From the NCBI GenBank assembly GCA_009841235.1, contig VXMH01000024.1, positions 1 through 64,000 on the forward strand: a stretch of DNA of 64,000 bases, in the 5' to 3' direction. Shown in pieces: positions 19,931 through 29,477 of the stretch; position 1 is the first letter of the stretch, and each line of letters begins with the position of its first letter. This DNA is from Caldilineaceae bacterium SB0661_bin_32. GTDB taxonomy: Bacteria; Chloroflexota; Anaerolineae; Caldilineales; Caldilineaceae. The position numbers and the translations under genes were made by a program. A model generated the notes under the pieces. That model was not told the DNA's origin. It saw only the letters and a program-made list of their open reading frames with translations, and did not search any database.

Positions 19931-20830
19931 TTACCAGCCTAGCTCATCTTTCAAGAAGGCGCGGTTTCGCTTGGCGCTTTCCAGTGCATCGATTCCCAAT
20001 CCCGGCAGGATGTCCTGCTCGACCGTTCCCCAGCCATCGAAATCCATCTCGTGCAGGATACGATTGATCCCCTGCCAGTCAACGGTGCCCTGACCCAGTT
20101 CCGGGAACACGCCCGATGACACTCCATCATAGTAGTCGCCTTCTCGACCTACGACCTCCTCGCGACGGCGGCCGTCACACTCTTTGATGTGCAAGTACCA
20201 CGCACGATCTCGCCACTTGTCGAGCACGGCGACCGGATCGCCTCCGCCGTAAGCAATGTGCGCCATATCAAAACAGAGGCCCACAAGCTCCGGGTCGGTG
20301 CGCTCCAAAAGAGCATCGATTTCAAAGTCGGTCTCCAGGTATCCGCCGATATGCGGATGGGCCGCGCACTTCATGCCGAACTCATTGAGGACAATTTTGG
20401 CGAAGGCATCGACATTCGCGGCGGCCTGATCCCATTCGGCCGCGCTGAGAGAGTCCTCCCGGCGTATACGCCCGGCGCGCCGCGCGCGGCTCTCCTCCAC
20501 AAAAAGTACGTCCGAAAGCACGATGTGCGTACAGCCCATCGCCGAGAGCACCTGGGCAGTCTCCAGCGCCTCTCGATAGACCGTTTCATCTCCCTTGCCA
20601 GACAGAAAATTGAAAATCGTAAAGGCTGAAATCAGGGTTAGTCCGCGTTCTTCAAGTTCATCGCGCAGCTTTGGGATGTCAAAAGGCAGGTAACCGTATG
20701 GCCCCAACTCGGTTCCTACATAACCAGCTTTTCGGATCTCGTCCAGGACCTGACCATAGGGTGGGACGTTTGGCGTGTCTTTCATGAGTACACCCCACGA
20801 TACTGGTGCTGTCGCAATTCGAACTTTCAT
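19931..20830 (-). CDS. iolE: Inosose dehydratase-like xylose-isomerase-barrel protein
   Basis: IATAPVSWGVLMKD, AGYVGTELGPYGYLP, CAAHPHIGGYLETDFEIDALLERTDPELVGLCFDMAHIAYGGGDP; located between iolC and iolD-type genes. Confidence 0.82.
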   Translation of the reverse strand: MKVRIATAPVSWGVLMKDTPNVPPYGQVLDEIRKAGYVGTELGPYGYLPFDIPKLRDELEERGLTLISAFTIFNFLSGKGDETVYREALETAQVLSAMGCTHIVLSDVLFVEESRARRAGRIRREDSLSAAEWDQAAANVDAFAKIVLNEFGMKCAAHPHIGGYLETDFEIDALLERTDPELVGLCFDMAHIAYGGGDPVAVLDKWRDRAWYLHIKECDGRRREEVVGREGDYYDGVSSGVFPELGQGTVDWQGINRILHEMDFDGWGTVEQDILPGLGIDALESAKRNRAFLKDELGW

Positions 20831-21013
20831 GGTGATTTCCTCGAATTGAGTAGTCAGAGTCTAAGTCATCGCGAGTCGATAATGCGGGCCAGCATTCGGG
20901 CATTCCGTCGAGCTCAGTTTCTGTTGGCGCAACAGTTATGGTTTCTTACCTGCTGCACTTCCTTAGGTCGATTGAGAACTGTGGCAAATTCGAGCAGCGC
21001 CCCGCTCTATCTT

Positions 21014-22039
21014 TTATAGCCCGCCCCGTTCCTCAACAAACGCCATGACCTCATCGAGCGTCGGCATGAAGTTTGCGCACCCGTGCGCCAGCACCACCAT
21101 CGCACCACAGGCATTGCCCAGCCGCGCAGACCGCTGCCAGCCCCAGTCGTTCACGAAACCGAAGATGAAGCCGGCCCCGAAAGCATCGCCCGCCCCCAGA
21201 ATGTTGTAAATCTCGACCGGAAAACCGGGCGCCTCAAGGATCTCTCCTCCCGCCAGGTGTACACGTGAACCAAGCGCGCCCACCTTTTCCACTACTGCCT
21301 TCGGCCCCAGCTGCAGAAGCCATTCAATTGCCGTTCTTACGTCTCCTTCTACCTTCGCATCGGACACCTGTGAGTGCGTCAGCGACATCTGACTGGCATC
21401 GCTGAGCACTGCCGCGTTGATCTCATCCTCCGTCCCGATTACGACGTCAACGTTGGGAAGAACAGAGCGGGCGACAACTCCAAACGCACGCGGGTCATGC
21501 CACTGATCGGGCCTAAAGTCCAGGTCGAAAATGACTGTCGTACCCACCTGTTGCGAATACTCCGCGCCAAACATGGTAGAGCTGCGGCTCGGCTCCTTGC
21601 TGAGGTTCGTACCCGCGAATTGAAAAACCTTCGCGTCGGCAACGGGTGCAGCCAGCACGTCGTCGATCGTCAGCTCAATGTCGGCACAGTTTTCCCTGTA
21701 ATATACCAGTGGAAATTTGTCAGGGGGCTCAATGCCGAGAACGACCGCACTGGTGCGGTGCCCCGGCTTGCGCGGGCTGAAACTGAAATCGACGCCCTCC
21801 TTTTTCAGAAAGTCAGCGATGAAATCCCCCACAGGGTCCTCACCAAGGCCGGTAACGAGCGCCGTCTTGAGCCCCAAACGCGCCCCGCCCACACTGATGT
21901 TCGTCGGAGAACCACCGACGTAAGCGGCGAAGCTGCCGATTTCCGCAAAAGGCGCGCCGACGTCATTGCTGTAAAGGTCGATTGAAGAACGCCCCATGTG
22001 CAGTGAGTCGTAAGTTCTGGCTTCGTTATCGGTTGTCAT
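21014..22039 (-). CDS. iolC: 5-dehydro-2-deoxygluconokinase (PfkB family)
   Basis: HMGRSSIDLYSNDVGAPFAEIGSFAAYVGGSPTNISVGGARLGLKTALVTGLGEDPVGDFI; EIYNILGAGDAFGAGFIFGFVNDWGW. Confidence 0.93.
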   Translation of the reverse strand: MTTDNEARTYDSLHMGRSSIDLYSNDVGAPFAEIGSFAAYVGGSPTNISVGGARLGLKTALVTGLGEDPVGDFIADFLKKEGVDFSFSPRKPGHRTSAVVLGIEPPDKFPLVYYRENCADIELTIDDVLAAPVADAKVFQFAGTNLSKEPSRSSTMFGAEYSQQVGTTVIFDLDFRPDQWHDPRAFGVVARSVLPNVDVVIGTEDEINAAVLSDASQMSLTHSQVSDAKVEGDVRTAIEWLLQLGPKAVVEKVGALGSRVHLAGGEILEAPGFPVEIYNILGAGDAFGAGFIFGFVNDWGWQRSARLGNACGAMVVLAHGCANFMPTLDEVMAFVEERGGL

Positions 22040-22111
22040 CGTTCTTGGCTTCCTCTGATCACGTCCGGGAGTTGCTTAGCCTGCCACTACCTTCGTGCGA
22101 CCTGTCCAAAT

Positions 22112-23005
22112 TCAGTACAACGGCAATCTCTCATCCACGCCGCTATACTTCTCCTTCACCCAACCGTAATCCGGGTCCTCCTGGTTGGCCAAGCTCTGCG
22201 CGCTGCCCGCCAGCACATTCAGATAGTATGTCGTGTATCCAGGCATGCTGACCACGGGATGATAACCCTCAGGAACCAGCACCGCCTCATTGTGGCCGAC
22301 CCGGACCAGCGCGTCGATTGGATTGCCCGCGGCGTGCATCGGTGAGTTCTCGTCGGTATAGACCCTCTGGTAGGCGAATCCTTCCGGCCGGTCGATTTGA
22401 TAGAAATAGACCTCCTCCAGATCGGCTTCGATCAACCCGCCCGCGTCGTCCTCGACGTGGACGTCGTGCTTATGCGGCGGATAGCTGCTCCAGTTGCCGC
22501 TCGGCGTGTAGACTTCGACCAGCACGATCCTGTGGACCGGCGAGCCGGGAGGCAGCAGGTCATTGATCTGGCGGCTGACGTTGTCGCCGCCGCGTATGCT
22601 GATCTCCACATCTTGCGGCCTGATCAACCACGGTTCGTGGTCCTCAGTTGTCGGCACCCACGTGACCGCAAACTCGCCGGTCTCCTCCGCTGTGACCGTC
22701 AGACCGGTCTGTCGCGGCAGATAAAGGGCGTGGGCGCCGCCGCCGAATACGTCGCTCCGCCCGCCGATCCCGGCCCAACTTCCTTTGTCACTTTCGACTC
22801 GGTAGCGTCCACTCAGATTTACAAAAGCAAACTCGTTTTCGGCTGTATCGAAGGACCATTCCCTGCCTTCCCCCAGCCGTCTCGCCTGAAAAGAAATGTA
22901 GTCCCACCCTGCCCTCTCTGGCGTTACCGAAAGGATCAGATCCGGGTCCTTCCCCTCGGATTCCGGCTTTATCAGCACGTTTTCTGCAGTGTAAAGCATT
23001 CTCAC
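22112..23005 (-). CDS. iolB: 5-deoxy-glucuronate isomerase
   Basis: ERAGWDYISFQARRLGEGREWSF, EVYTPSGNWSSYPPHKHD, EEVYFYQIDRPEGFAYQRVYTD, VLVPEGYHPVVSMPGYTTYYLNVLAG. Confidence 0.94.
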   Translation of the reverse strand: MRMLYTAENVLIKPESEGKDPDLILSVTPERAGWDYISFQARRLGEGREWSFDTAENEFAFVNLSGRYRVESDKGSWAGIGGRSDVFGGGAHALYLPRQTGLTVTAEETGEFAVTWVPTTEDHEPWLIRPQDVEISIRGGDNVSRQINDLLPPGSPVHRIVLVEVYTPSGNWSSYPPHKHDVHVEDDAGGLIEADLEEVYFYQIDRPEGFAYQRVYTDENSPMHAAGNPIDALVRVGHNEAVLVPEGYHPVVSMPGYTTYYLNVLAGSAQSLANQEDPDYGWVKEKYSGVDERLPLY

Positions 23006-23041
23006 CCTCTTTCCACAGTTCGGTCAGGAGCCCCTTCCTCA

Positions 23042-23536
23042 CTACCTGTTTGTCGCGGCAAATCGACCATAGTCGAGCGGCTCCGTCGGATGCCCCAACT
23101 GGGCCAGTACCGGAGTCATCTGGCTGCGGTGCTCTGTCGCATGGTTGAACACGTGCCGCAGAACATCATCCATCCGTATCTCCATCTCTTTGCCTTCAGA
23201 AATGCGATAATGGAGAGACTCTTCAAGCCCTTTGGCCGTCAACGAGCCAACATAATCCTGCCATTCGCTCCAAAGTGATTCCCATGCGGTCCTCAGTTCG
23301 GCGAAAGAAGCAAAGTCCGACGCGGCCGGCCGTTTCGAAGGGCTCTTTCCGCCTATCCTCTGCAACCATGCCAGCTCAGCACCGTAGCCGTGAGTGGCCA
23401 ATCCATGCAACGACTCCCAGAAGAAGGGGCGTTCGGCAAAGTACTCCTCTTCCGGGAGCGCTTCCAAACTGGGGAAGACCCGGTTCCAGGCCCATTTGTT
23501 GTAGGCAAAAAGCCTCTCGACGGAATGAACAGACAT
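23042..23536 (-). CDS. DinB-family protein
   Basis: LFAYNKWAWNRVFPSLEALPEEEY, LRHVFNHATEHRSQMTPVLAQLG (metal-binding His pattern). Confidence 0.9.
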   Translation of the reverse strand: MSVHSVERLFAYNKWAWNRVFPSLEALPEEEYFAERPFFWESLHGLATHGYGAELAWLQRIGGKSPSKRPAASDFASFAELRTAWESLWSEWQDYVGSLTAKGLEESLHYRISEGKEMEIRMDDVLRHVFNHATEHRSQMTPVLAQLGHPTEPLDYGRFAATNR

Positions 23537-23741
23537 AGGCGTGATCCTCTGTGATCATGGCGTGAAAATGCGAGAAATCGCAGGTCTTCTGTTTGAGTCG
23601 CGCCGGCGAATGTAGAGAGGAGTGCGGGGTGTGCGAAGTGACTTGGCGCGCTTCATCCCCTCATGATCGGCGCCTGCAGCGTCCGCTGGGAAGATATAGC
23701 ACGCGAATGCGGCATTGTCAACATTTTTGCTGGTCTGGTCG

Positions 23742-24158
23742 TCAATTTTGGCGCCAAACGCTGCCCGTTCGCGGCAACTCCGACAGCGGACCGGGAGCGG
23801 CCTCGACGCTGCTCACGAGCAGAAAGTCAGTCGCCTGTTGTAAAACGTTTTCCGGGGAGAGATTGCTGGTGTCAATGACCAGGTCCGCATGCGTCCGCGC
23901 ATGCGCCAGCCGCTTCAACTCCGTCCGGCGCCAGGGCTCGTCCCAACTGACGTCAGGACGCCGCTCACCTTGGGCCGCCAAGTCCGCATCCAGAAATATC
24001 AGCCAGTTGGGCGGCCTGATACGCTGCCACATGTCAGGCACCTGGCTGTGCTCCTGCGCAACGGGCCGGGCGTTGTAGCCCAACTCCCTCAAACCGGCCA
24101 CCAAAGTCGACTTGCCGGCGGCGCTCACGCCCACGATTTTAACAAGGTCCAGATTCAT
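23742..24158 (-). CDS. Small P-loop kinase-like / ATPase protein
   Basis: Walker A GVSAAGKST near the N-terminus; LIFLDADLAAQ; HADLVIDTSNLSPENV. Confidence 0.7.
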   Translation of the reverse strand: MNLDLVKIVGVSAAGKSTLVAGLRELGYNARPVAQEHSQVPDMWQRIRPPNWLIFLDADLAAQGERRPDVSWDEPWRRTELKRLAHARTHADLVIDTSNLSPENVLQQATDFLLVSSVEAAPGPLSELPRTGSVWRQN

Positions 24159-24218
24159 TTGGCCGCCCCCATTGGCGGTCAGAAAGAACCACGCTACATT
24201 CTATGCGGTTGGAGAAAC

Positions 24219-24956
24219 TTATATGGGCAGAGAAATCTCCATGCGGCGGATTTTCTGTTCCCACTGATGCGATCCAACCTTGATGACAAGGACGGTCGAG
24301 TCGTCTCTTGGCCGTCCCTTGTCCAGTTCAAGTGCCGCTTCCAGGACGCGATCGGCGATCTCTTTGGCGCTGTTCTCTTCTACAGAAACATCGCTGCTCG
24401 CTTGGCTTCCGTCGTTCAAACTCGCCGCCCCGGCCACATCCATAGCCCCTCCGCTGCGGTGCCCCGCGCTCCAAATCCCATCAGTAAATACGACCGCGGT
24501 CATTCCCGGCACGAGCGGAAGTTCGACGATACTGGGTTTCGTATTGCGATAGATGCCAATCGCGTCGCACTGTTCGTCTAACCATTCCGTCCCACCATCC
24601 CTTTGCACCAGGACAGGACAACGGCTATTGCGGCTGAGAACAAGCGTCTCCGTGACCAGATCAACGCTCGCAATGACCAACTCCGCGCTGACCTTACCGC
24701 CTCGATTCGTGCGCAAATAATCGTGCGTGGCACGCGCCACTGCGCCGTCCCGCACGCCTTCAGCAATCAGGCTCATCGCCTTCCTTGCCACAACATTGCT
24801 GATCGCCTTCGCGCTGCGTCCACTCCGCTGACCGTCCGAAACGATGATGCTGATTCCCCCGTGAGGACGTTCCACGACCTCAACCGTATCCCCGCTCTCG
24901 CTGGAAGCGTACTTTGACACCTTGGCAACCGCGATCTGAATCTCAATTCGGTTCAT
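24219..24956 (-). CDS. SpoIIE/PP2C-like serine phosphatase
   Basis: [50 protein letters not shown]. Confidence 0.82.
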   Translation of the reverse strand: MNRIEIQIAVAKVSKYASSESGDTVEVVERPHGGISIIVSDGQRSGRSAKAISNVVARKAMSLIAEGVRDGAVARATHDYLRTNRGGKVSAELVIASVDLVTETLVLSRNSRCPVLVQRDGGTEWLDEQCDAIGIYRNTKPSIVELPLVPGMTAVVFTDGIWSAGHRSGGAMDVAGAASLNDGSQASSDVSVEENSAKEIADRVLEAALELDKGRPRDDSTVLVIKVGSHQWEQKIRRMEISLPI

Positions 24957-25212
24957 TGCTCGGCGGGGCCTCCCAGTAATGGGGTGTCTCTCCACCTTCC
25001 ATTTCCGGCAGCGAACTCTATGTCGATGGGTGAGTAGGGTGACTCATTCGTGTCCGCCTGTAGAGGAACTTAGCGCTGGTTCCCCATATGCCCGCCATCA
25101 AAACACAGCAGCAGCGATATGTCAATCGAGAACGGAAAAAGCGCTGTGGAAGTCTTGACACGGAGAGCGCAGTCAACGATAATTCCTGCAATCCGCCACA
25201 GGAGCAATTCGC

Positions 25213-26352
25213 ATGAAAATCACTCGTATAGACACGCACTTGACCGAACTGGCCAATCGCTCGATACCCTACGTCGTCGTCCATACCGACGAAGGGATCC
25301 ACGGTGTTGGCGAGCCATTTTCCTGCGGGCCAGACGGCGCCACGGCGGCCGCCATTCACGATTTCGCAGAGTGGCTGACCGGCCGCGATCCGCGCGACAT
25401 CGAAGGCCTGTATCACCTCATGTACGCCGGGGGCCGTTTCCCCGGCGGCTCGGTCGTCAACGCCGCCATCAGCGGCATCGAACACGCACTGTGGGACATC
25501 GCCGGTAAGGCTGCCGGCCTGCCTGTATACAGGCTTGTCGGCGGTAAGGCCCGCAACCGCGTTCGCGTCTACCAGAGCCTCGGCGGAGATACGCCCGAAG
25601 AGGCGGCCGACGATGCCATTCGCCTCATCCAGACCTACGGCTATACCGCCCTGAAGATGGGCCCTCTGCCCCCCGGCTGGCACCAGATGCCCTGGAACCG
25701 CGTCCTGCGCGAGACCGAGAGGCGTGTCGCAGCCGTGCGTGAAGCGGTCGGACCCGACATCGACATCGGACTCGATCCCCACGCCCGCATCCTCGAAATA
25801 GGTCGCGCCGCACAGCTCTGCGACGTGGTGGCTCCCTATCGTCCCTTCTTCGTCGAGGAGCCCCTGCGGCCGGAAAACTATGAGGCCCTCGCAAAGCTCA
25901 GCCGCAAGGTCAACGTTCCTATTGCCACCGGCGAGATGCTCTACAGCCGCCATGAATTCCGGGCGTTGCTGAGCCATCACGCCGTGGACATCATCCAGCC
26001 CGATATCTGCATTACCGGCGGCCTCTGGGAAATGAAAAAGATCGCCGCCATGGCCGAAGTACACTACGCCAGCGTCGCCCCCCACAATCCCTGTGGTCCG
26101 ATTGCGACCGCCGTCAATGTCCACTTCTCCGCCAGTACCTCGAATTTTCTGATACTGGAGTACAAGGCCGATGAAGGCCGTCGCGCCGACATCGTGGACG
26201 AACCAATCAAATTGATAGACGGTTACCTCGAGTTGCCCGACCGCCCCGGCCTCGGCATCGATCTGAATCTGGACGCCCTCGACGCCCGCCCTGGCCGCTC
26301 CTGGCACAGGCCGTTCCTCATTCGCCCGGACGGCTCCCTGGCCTACCAGTAG
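25213..26352 (+). CDS. Mandelate racemase/muconate lactonizing enzyme family (galactonate dehydratase-like)
   Basis: AAISGIEHALWDIAGKAAGLPVYRLVGGKARNRVRVYQSL, GYTALKMGP, FVEEPLRPENYEALAKLSRKVNVPIATGE, IIQPDICITGGLWEMKKIAAMAEVHYASVAPHNPCGPI. Confidence 0.93.
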   Translation: MKITRIDTHLTELANRSIPYVVVHTDEGIHGVGEPFSCGPDGATAAAIHDFAEWLTGRDPRDIEGLYHLMYAGGRFPGGSVVNAAISGIEHALWDIAGKAAGLPVYRLVGGKARNRVRVYQSLGGDTPEEAADDAIRLIQTYGYTALKMGPLPPGWHQMPWNRVLRETERRVAAVREAVGPDIDIGLDPHARILEIGRAAQLCDVVAPYRPFFVEEPLRPENYEALAKLSRKVNVPIATGEMLYSRHEFRALLSHHAVDIIQPDICITGGLWEMKKIAAMAEVHYASVAPHNPCGPIATAVNVHFSASTSNFLILEYKADEGRRADIVDEPIKLIDGYLELPDRPGLGIDLNLDALDARPGRSWHRPFLIRPDGSLAYQ

Positions 26353-26511
26353 ACCAATCTACTGCGGAAAGAGCATCTGGACCCTTGTTTTCCTTTGCGG
26401 GATTCAGCGCTATGAAGTATACTGTCGCAAAGAACGCTTGTGCGATTATCAGCTATTGCCATTTCTTCGGCAGTTCCAGGAAACGGCCACTCGACAGATT
26501 GAACTCGGAAA

Positions 26512-27264
26512 ATGACGACTACCGCCATCAATACAATTGAAGACCTTGTGCGGATTATGGACGATCACCCCGAGTGGGTCGAGGCCATGCGCGTAAGGCT
26601 TTTGTCAAGAGAAGTCCTGGAACTACCCCGGACGATTGCTACTCTAGCCGAAACCGTGGAAAGCTTTGCCGCCTCCACGAACAAGCGCTTGGACACAATC
26701 GAAGGTCGCTTGGATCAGCATGACGCCAGGTTCGACGCTGTGGACGCCAGGTTCGACGCTGTGGACGCCAGGTTCGACGCTGTGGATTCCAGATTCGAAT
26801 CAGTGGAGAACAGTATTCAAAAACTGCGAAATGAAGTAGCGCCCATAAAGGCCGCACACGCCCGAAATGCCGCGATCGAAGACGCCCTCGCCATTGCCGG
26901 CGATCTGGGCCTTCGGCAAGCCAAGACTCTAACCAGAGAAGAGCTCTGGGAGATTTCCGAGTCTGCTGACACTTCAGACATTTCCACAGGCGACCTGAGA
27001 AGCTTCCGCCGCGCCGACCTCATTTTGGAGGCCGCGGACACAGATGGGGAAACATGCTACGTTGCGATCGAAGTCTCCTTTACTGCAAATGGAAGAGACA
27101 CCGACAGAGCGATCCGCAACGCTGAATTCTTGAAGCGGTTTACTGGCAAGCGCTCAATTGCCGTAGTAGCTGGTCTCTATCGGGACAACCGGATTGACGA
27201 AGCTCTGGAAACCGGAGCGGTTTTCTGGCACCAGCTTGACCCTGAGCAACTTGAAGTCGAATAG
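26512..27264 (+). CDS. Coiled-coil protein with C-terminal PD-(D/E)XK-like domain (DUF3782-like)
   Basis: Heptad-rich FDAVDARFDAVDARFDAVDSRFESVENSIQKLRNEV, then RADLILEAADTDGETCYVAIEVSFTANGRDTDRAIRNAEFLKRFTGKRSIAVVAG. Confidence 0.7.
   Translation: MTTTAINTIEDLVRIMDDHPEWVEAMRVRLLSREVLELPRTIATLAETVESFAASTNKRLDTIEGRLDQHDARFDAVDARFDAVDARFDAVDSRFESVENSIQKLRNEVAPIKAAHARNAAIEDALAIAGDLGLRQAKTLTREELWEISESADTSDISTGDLRSFRRADLILEAADTDGETCYVAIEVSFTANGRDTDRAIRNAEFLKRFTGKRSIAVVAGLYRDNRIDEALETGAVFWHQLDPEQLEVE
26722..26784 (+). repeat. Three perfect tandem copies of a 21-bp unit (GACGCCAGGTTCGACGCTGTG), with a degenerate fourth to 26805
   Basis: Direct read; each copy encodes one 7-aa heptad (DARFDAV). Confidence 0.95.
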
Positions 27265-27406
27265 CAGTGCTCAGCTGAAATCCTCTTACCGTCATCGTTT
27301 CCCAGCCGCATTTCGCAACAGCCCAAAAGCCCCAGTACTCAAGCATTTGACGATTTTTCCATTTCACAAGACAGAATGAAGCTCGCCTTCGCGAAGGAAC
27401 TGACTT

Positions 27407-28387
27407 ATGCACGCAATCGAAGTCGAACAGACGCAATCAGGCCCCCTGCTCGTCTGGCGGGAGGTGGAAGAGCCAGTTTTGCATCCGGGCGAAGCGCTCG
27501 TGTCCATCCATGCGACAACGCTCAATCGCGCCGACCTGTCTCAGGCCGAAGGCAACTATCCTCCGCCCCCCGGAGCGTCCCACATCATGGGGTTGGACAT
27601 GTCGGGAGAAATCCTCGAACTGGGCGCGGGCGTAGAGGGATGGCAGGTCGGGGACAAAGTCTGCGCACTGCTCGCCGGTGGCGGATACGCCGAACGCGTA
27701 GCCGTCGACCAGCGGCTTCTGATCCCGATTCCAAGCGGTTGGTCCTTCGAAGAAGCGGCCTGCCTCGCGGAGGTCTACCTGACCGCCTACGTCAATATCT
27801 TCATGGAGGCCGGTTTTCAGGCTGGCGAGACAATCCTCATCCATGGCGGAGCCAGCGGGGTTGGGACTGCCGCCATTCAACTGGCGCAGGGCGCAGGGGG
27901 TCGCGTCATCACGACGGCCGGACGGCCCGACAAGGTGGAGACCTGCCTCGACCAGGGCGCCGACCTGGCTATCAACTATCGGACTGAAGACTTCGCCGCC
28001 CGCACCTTGGAGTACACGGACGGTGAAGGTGTCGACGTCGTCCTCGACATGGTGGGGGCAGAGTACCTGGAGAGGAACATCGGCCTGCTGAAGGTGAAAG
28101 GCCGCCTGGTATTCATCGCTACGCTCGGAGGTTCAGAAGCAATGGTTGACATCAGGCAACTCATGGGCAGGCGCGCACGCCTGATCGGGTCAGTGCTTCG
28201 CCCCCGGTCCGTCGTAGAAAAAGCCGAAATCATCCGGCGCTTTCGACGGCAGTTCTGGGGCCAGATCGAGGAGGGCTTGATCCGTCCCGTCATCGACAAA
28301 GTACTGCCGGTTGCCGAAGCCCACGCTGCACACGAACGCATGCGCACCTATGAAAACATCGGCAAGATCGTCCTCAAAGTGCGCTGA
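27407..28387 (+). CDS. NAD(P)H quinone oxidoreductase / zinc-type alcohol dehydrogenase superfamily (MDR)
   Basis: VSIHATTLNRADLSQAEGNYPPPPGASHIMGLDMSGEILELG, LIHGGASGVGTAAIQLAQ, GVDVVLDMVGAEYLERNIGLLKVKGRLVFI. Confidence 0.94.
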   Translation: MHAIEVEQTQSGPLLVWREVEEPVLHPGEALVSIHATTLNRADLSQAEGNYPPPPGASHIMGLDMSGEILELGAGVEGWQVGDKVCALLAGGGYAERVAVDQRLLIPIPSGWSFEEAACLAEVYLTAYVNIFMEAGFQAGETILIHGGASGVGTAAIQLAQGAGGRVITTAGRPDKVETCLDQGADLAINYRTEDFAARTLEYTDGEGVDVVLDMVGAEYLERNIGLLKVKGRLVFIATLGGSEAMVDIRQLMGRRARLIGSVLRPRSVVEKAEIIRRFRRQFWGQIEEGLIRPVIDKVLPVAEAHAAHERMRTYENIGKIVLKVR

Positions 28388-28808
28388 GTTCATCCAATAG
28401 CGCCAGTACTGCGTTCTCTATCGCCGCCAGCCCCGATTCTGCGTCCGCCAAATCCAGGTCGTACATCCGCCAATAGCGGACGCATTCTTCCCATTCGGGA
28501 AAACGCGCCGCCATAAGGGGGCGGTGCTCGATCTCGTTCATAGCGATCGTGAGCGCCGCCGCCATCAGATCTGACGCCTGCAAATCCATAGGCAGTCGGA
28601 CAGGTTTGCGCGGCCCGAATCCATGTTTGCGCAGCCGGTCCAGGGCATGTCTGGACATACAGCCCAGATTCTCCAGACTTGGCTGCAGCCCGCGGCTGCT
28701 CGCCTTCCAGTCCAGTTTACGTTGCCGGGCATGCTCGTTGAAAAAGTGCTCGGCATAGCGACTGCGATAATAGTTGCCAGTGCAGACGAAAAGCACTGTG
28801 GCGGTCAT
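28374..28808 (-). CDS. Low-molecular-weight phosphotyrosine phosphatase-like protein
   Basis: N-terminal VLFVCTGNYYRSRYAEHFFNEHA (CX5R-type loop CTGNYYRS). Confidence 0.85.
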   Translation of the reverse strand: MTATVLFVCTGNYYRSRYAEHFFNEHARQRKLDWKASSRGLQPSLENLGCMSRHALDRLRKHGFGPRKPVRLPMDLQASDLMAAALTIAMNEIEHRPLMAARFPEWEECVRYWRMYDLDLADAESGLAAIENAVLALLDELSAL

Positions 28809-28826
28809 CTGTCCCGGTCCCCGTTT

Positions 28827-29453
28827 CTATCGTCGATTGCGTAACAATATCGCCTGACGACTGTCCCCGCTTTCTTCCTCTCTCGCTATCACCTGGAAGG
28901 AAAGTATCTGAAAGAAGCGTTCCAGAATCCTCCGTAACTCGTCATCCGCGTAGAGCGCATAGAACCGTTTAGGCTCGTAGAAATCCTCTTCCCGTACGCC
29001 TTCAAAGCTGCGACCTCCGTGCATGACGATGAAAATCAACCCTCCGGGCCTTACGACCCGACGGATCTCCTGCAAGACGTCCGCGAAGTCAGCCTTCGGT
29101 ACATGCAGCAGACAGTTCTGGGCGAACAGTCCGTCAAAGCGGCCGTCCGGAAAATCCAGCCGCAGGAAATCCATCTCGTATGCTGCCAGCCCCTTCTCCC
29201 GGCACAGACGAACCATCTCTGGAGAAAGATCTGTGCACACGACCTCCAGTCCCGCGTCCTGAAAGAAATGGGCTGCTTGGCCTGTACCTGCCCCGATCTC
29301 CAGGAGCGACGTCAAATCCTCGTCCTGCAAGCTCTGCAAGTACTGTACCCAAAGCGCTTTCTGCCAATCCCGGATGGGATTCCTGTCTCGTTGTTCAGCC
29401 TTGGCATCGTAAGCGCGTTTCAGTTCAGATGCGACCAAACGATAGTCTGTCAC
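28827..29453 (-). CDS. Class I SAM-dependent methyltransferase
   Basis: LLEIGAGTGQAAHFFQDAGLEVVCTDLSPEMVRLCREKGL, DGLFAQNCLLHVPKADFADVLQEIRRVVRPGGLIFIV. Confidence 0.92.
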   Translation of the reverse strand: MTDYRLVASELKRAYDAKAEQRDRNPIRDWQKALWVQYLQSLQDEDLTSLLEIGAGTGQAAHFFQDAGLEVVCTDLSPEMVRLCREKGLAAYEMDFLRLDFPDGRFDGLFAQNCLLHVPKADFADVLQEIRRVVRPGGLIFIVMHGGRSFEGVREEDFYEPKRFYALYADDELRRILERFFQILSFQVIAREEESGDSRQAILLRNRR

Positions 29454-29477
29454 CGAGCGTCGCCCCCTGTATGTCTC

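Noticed and set aside
25018-26307. 429-aa minus-strand ORF
   Set aside because: Antisense to the enolase-superfamily gene, low-complexity G/V/D-rich translation with no recognisable domain.
26722-26805. Possible CRISPR-like array (regular 21-bp repeats)
   Set aside because: No spacers; a contiguous in-frame tandem repeat encoding heptads.
26639-26857. Minus-strand ORF with WRPQRRT repeats
   Set aside because: Antisense reading of the 21-bp heptad repeat in the plus-strand coiled-coil gene.
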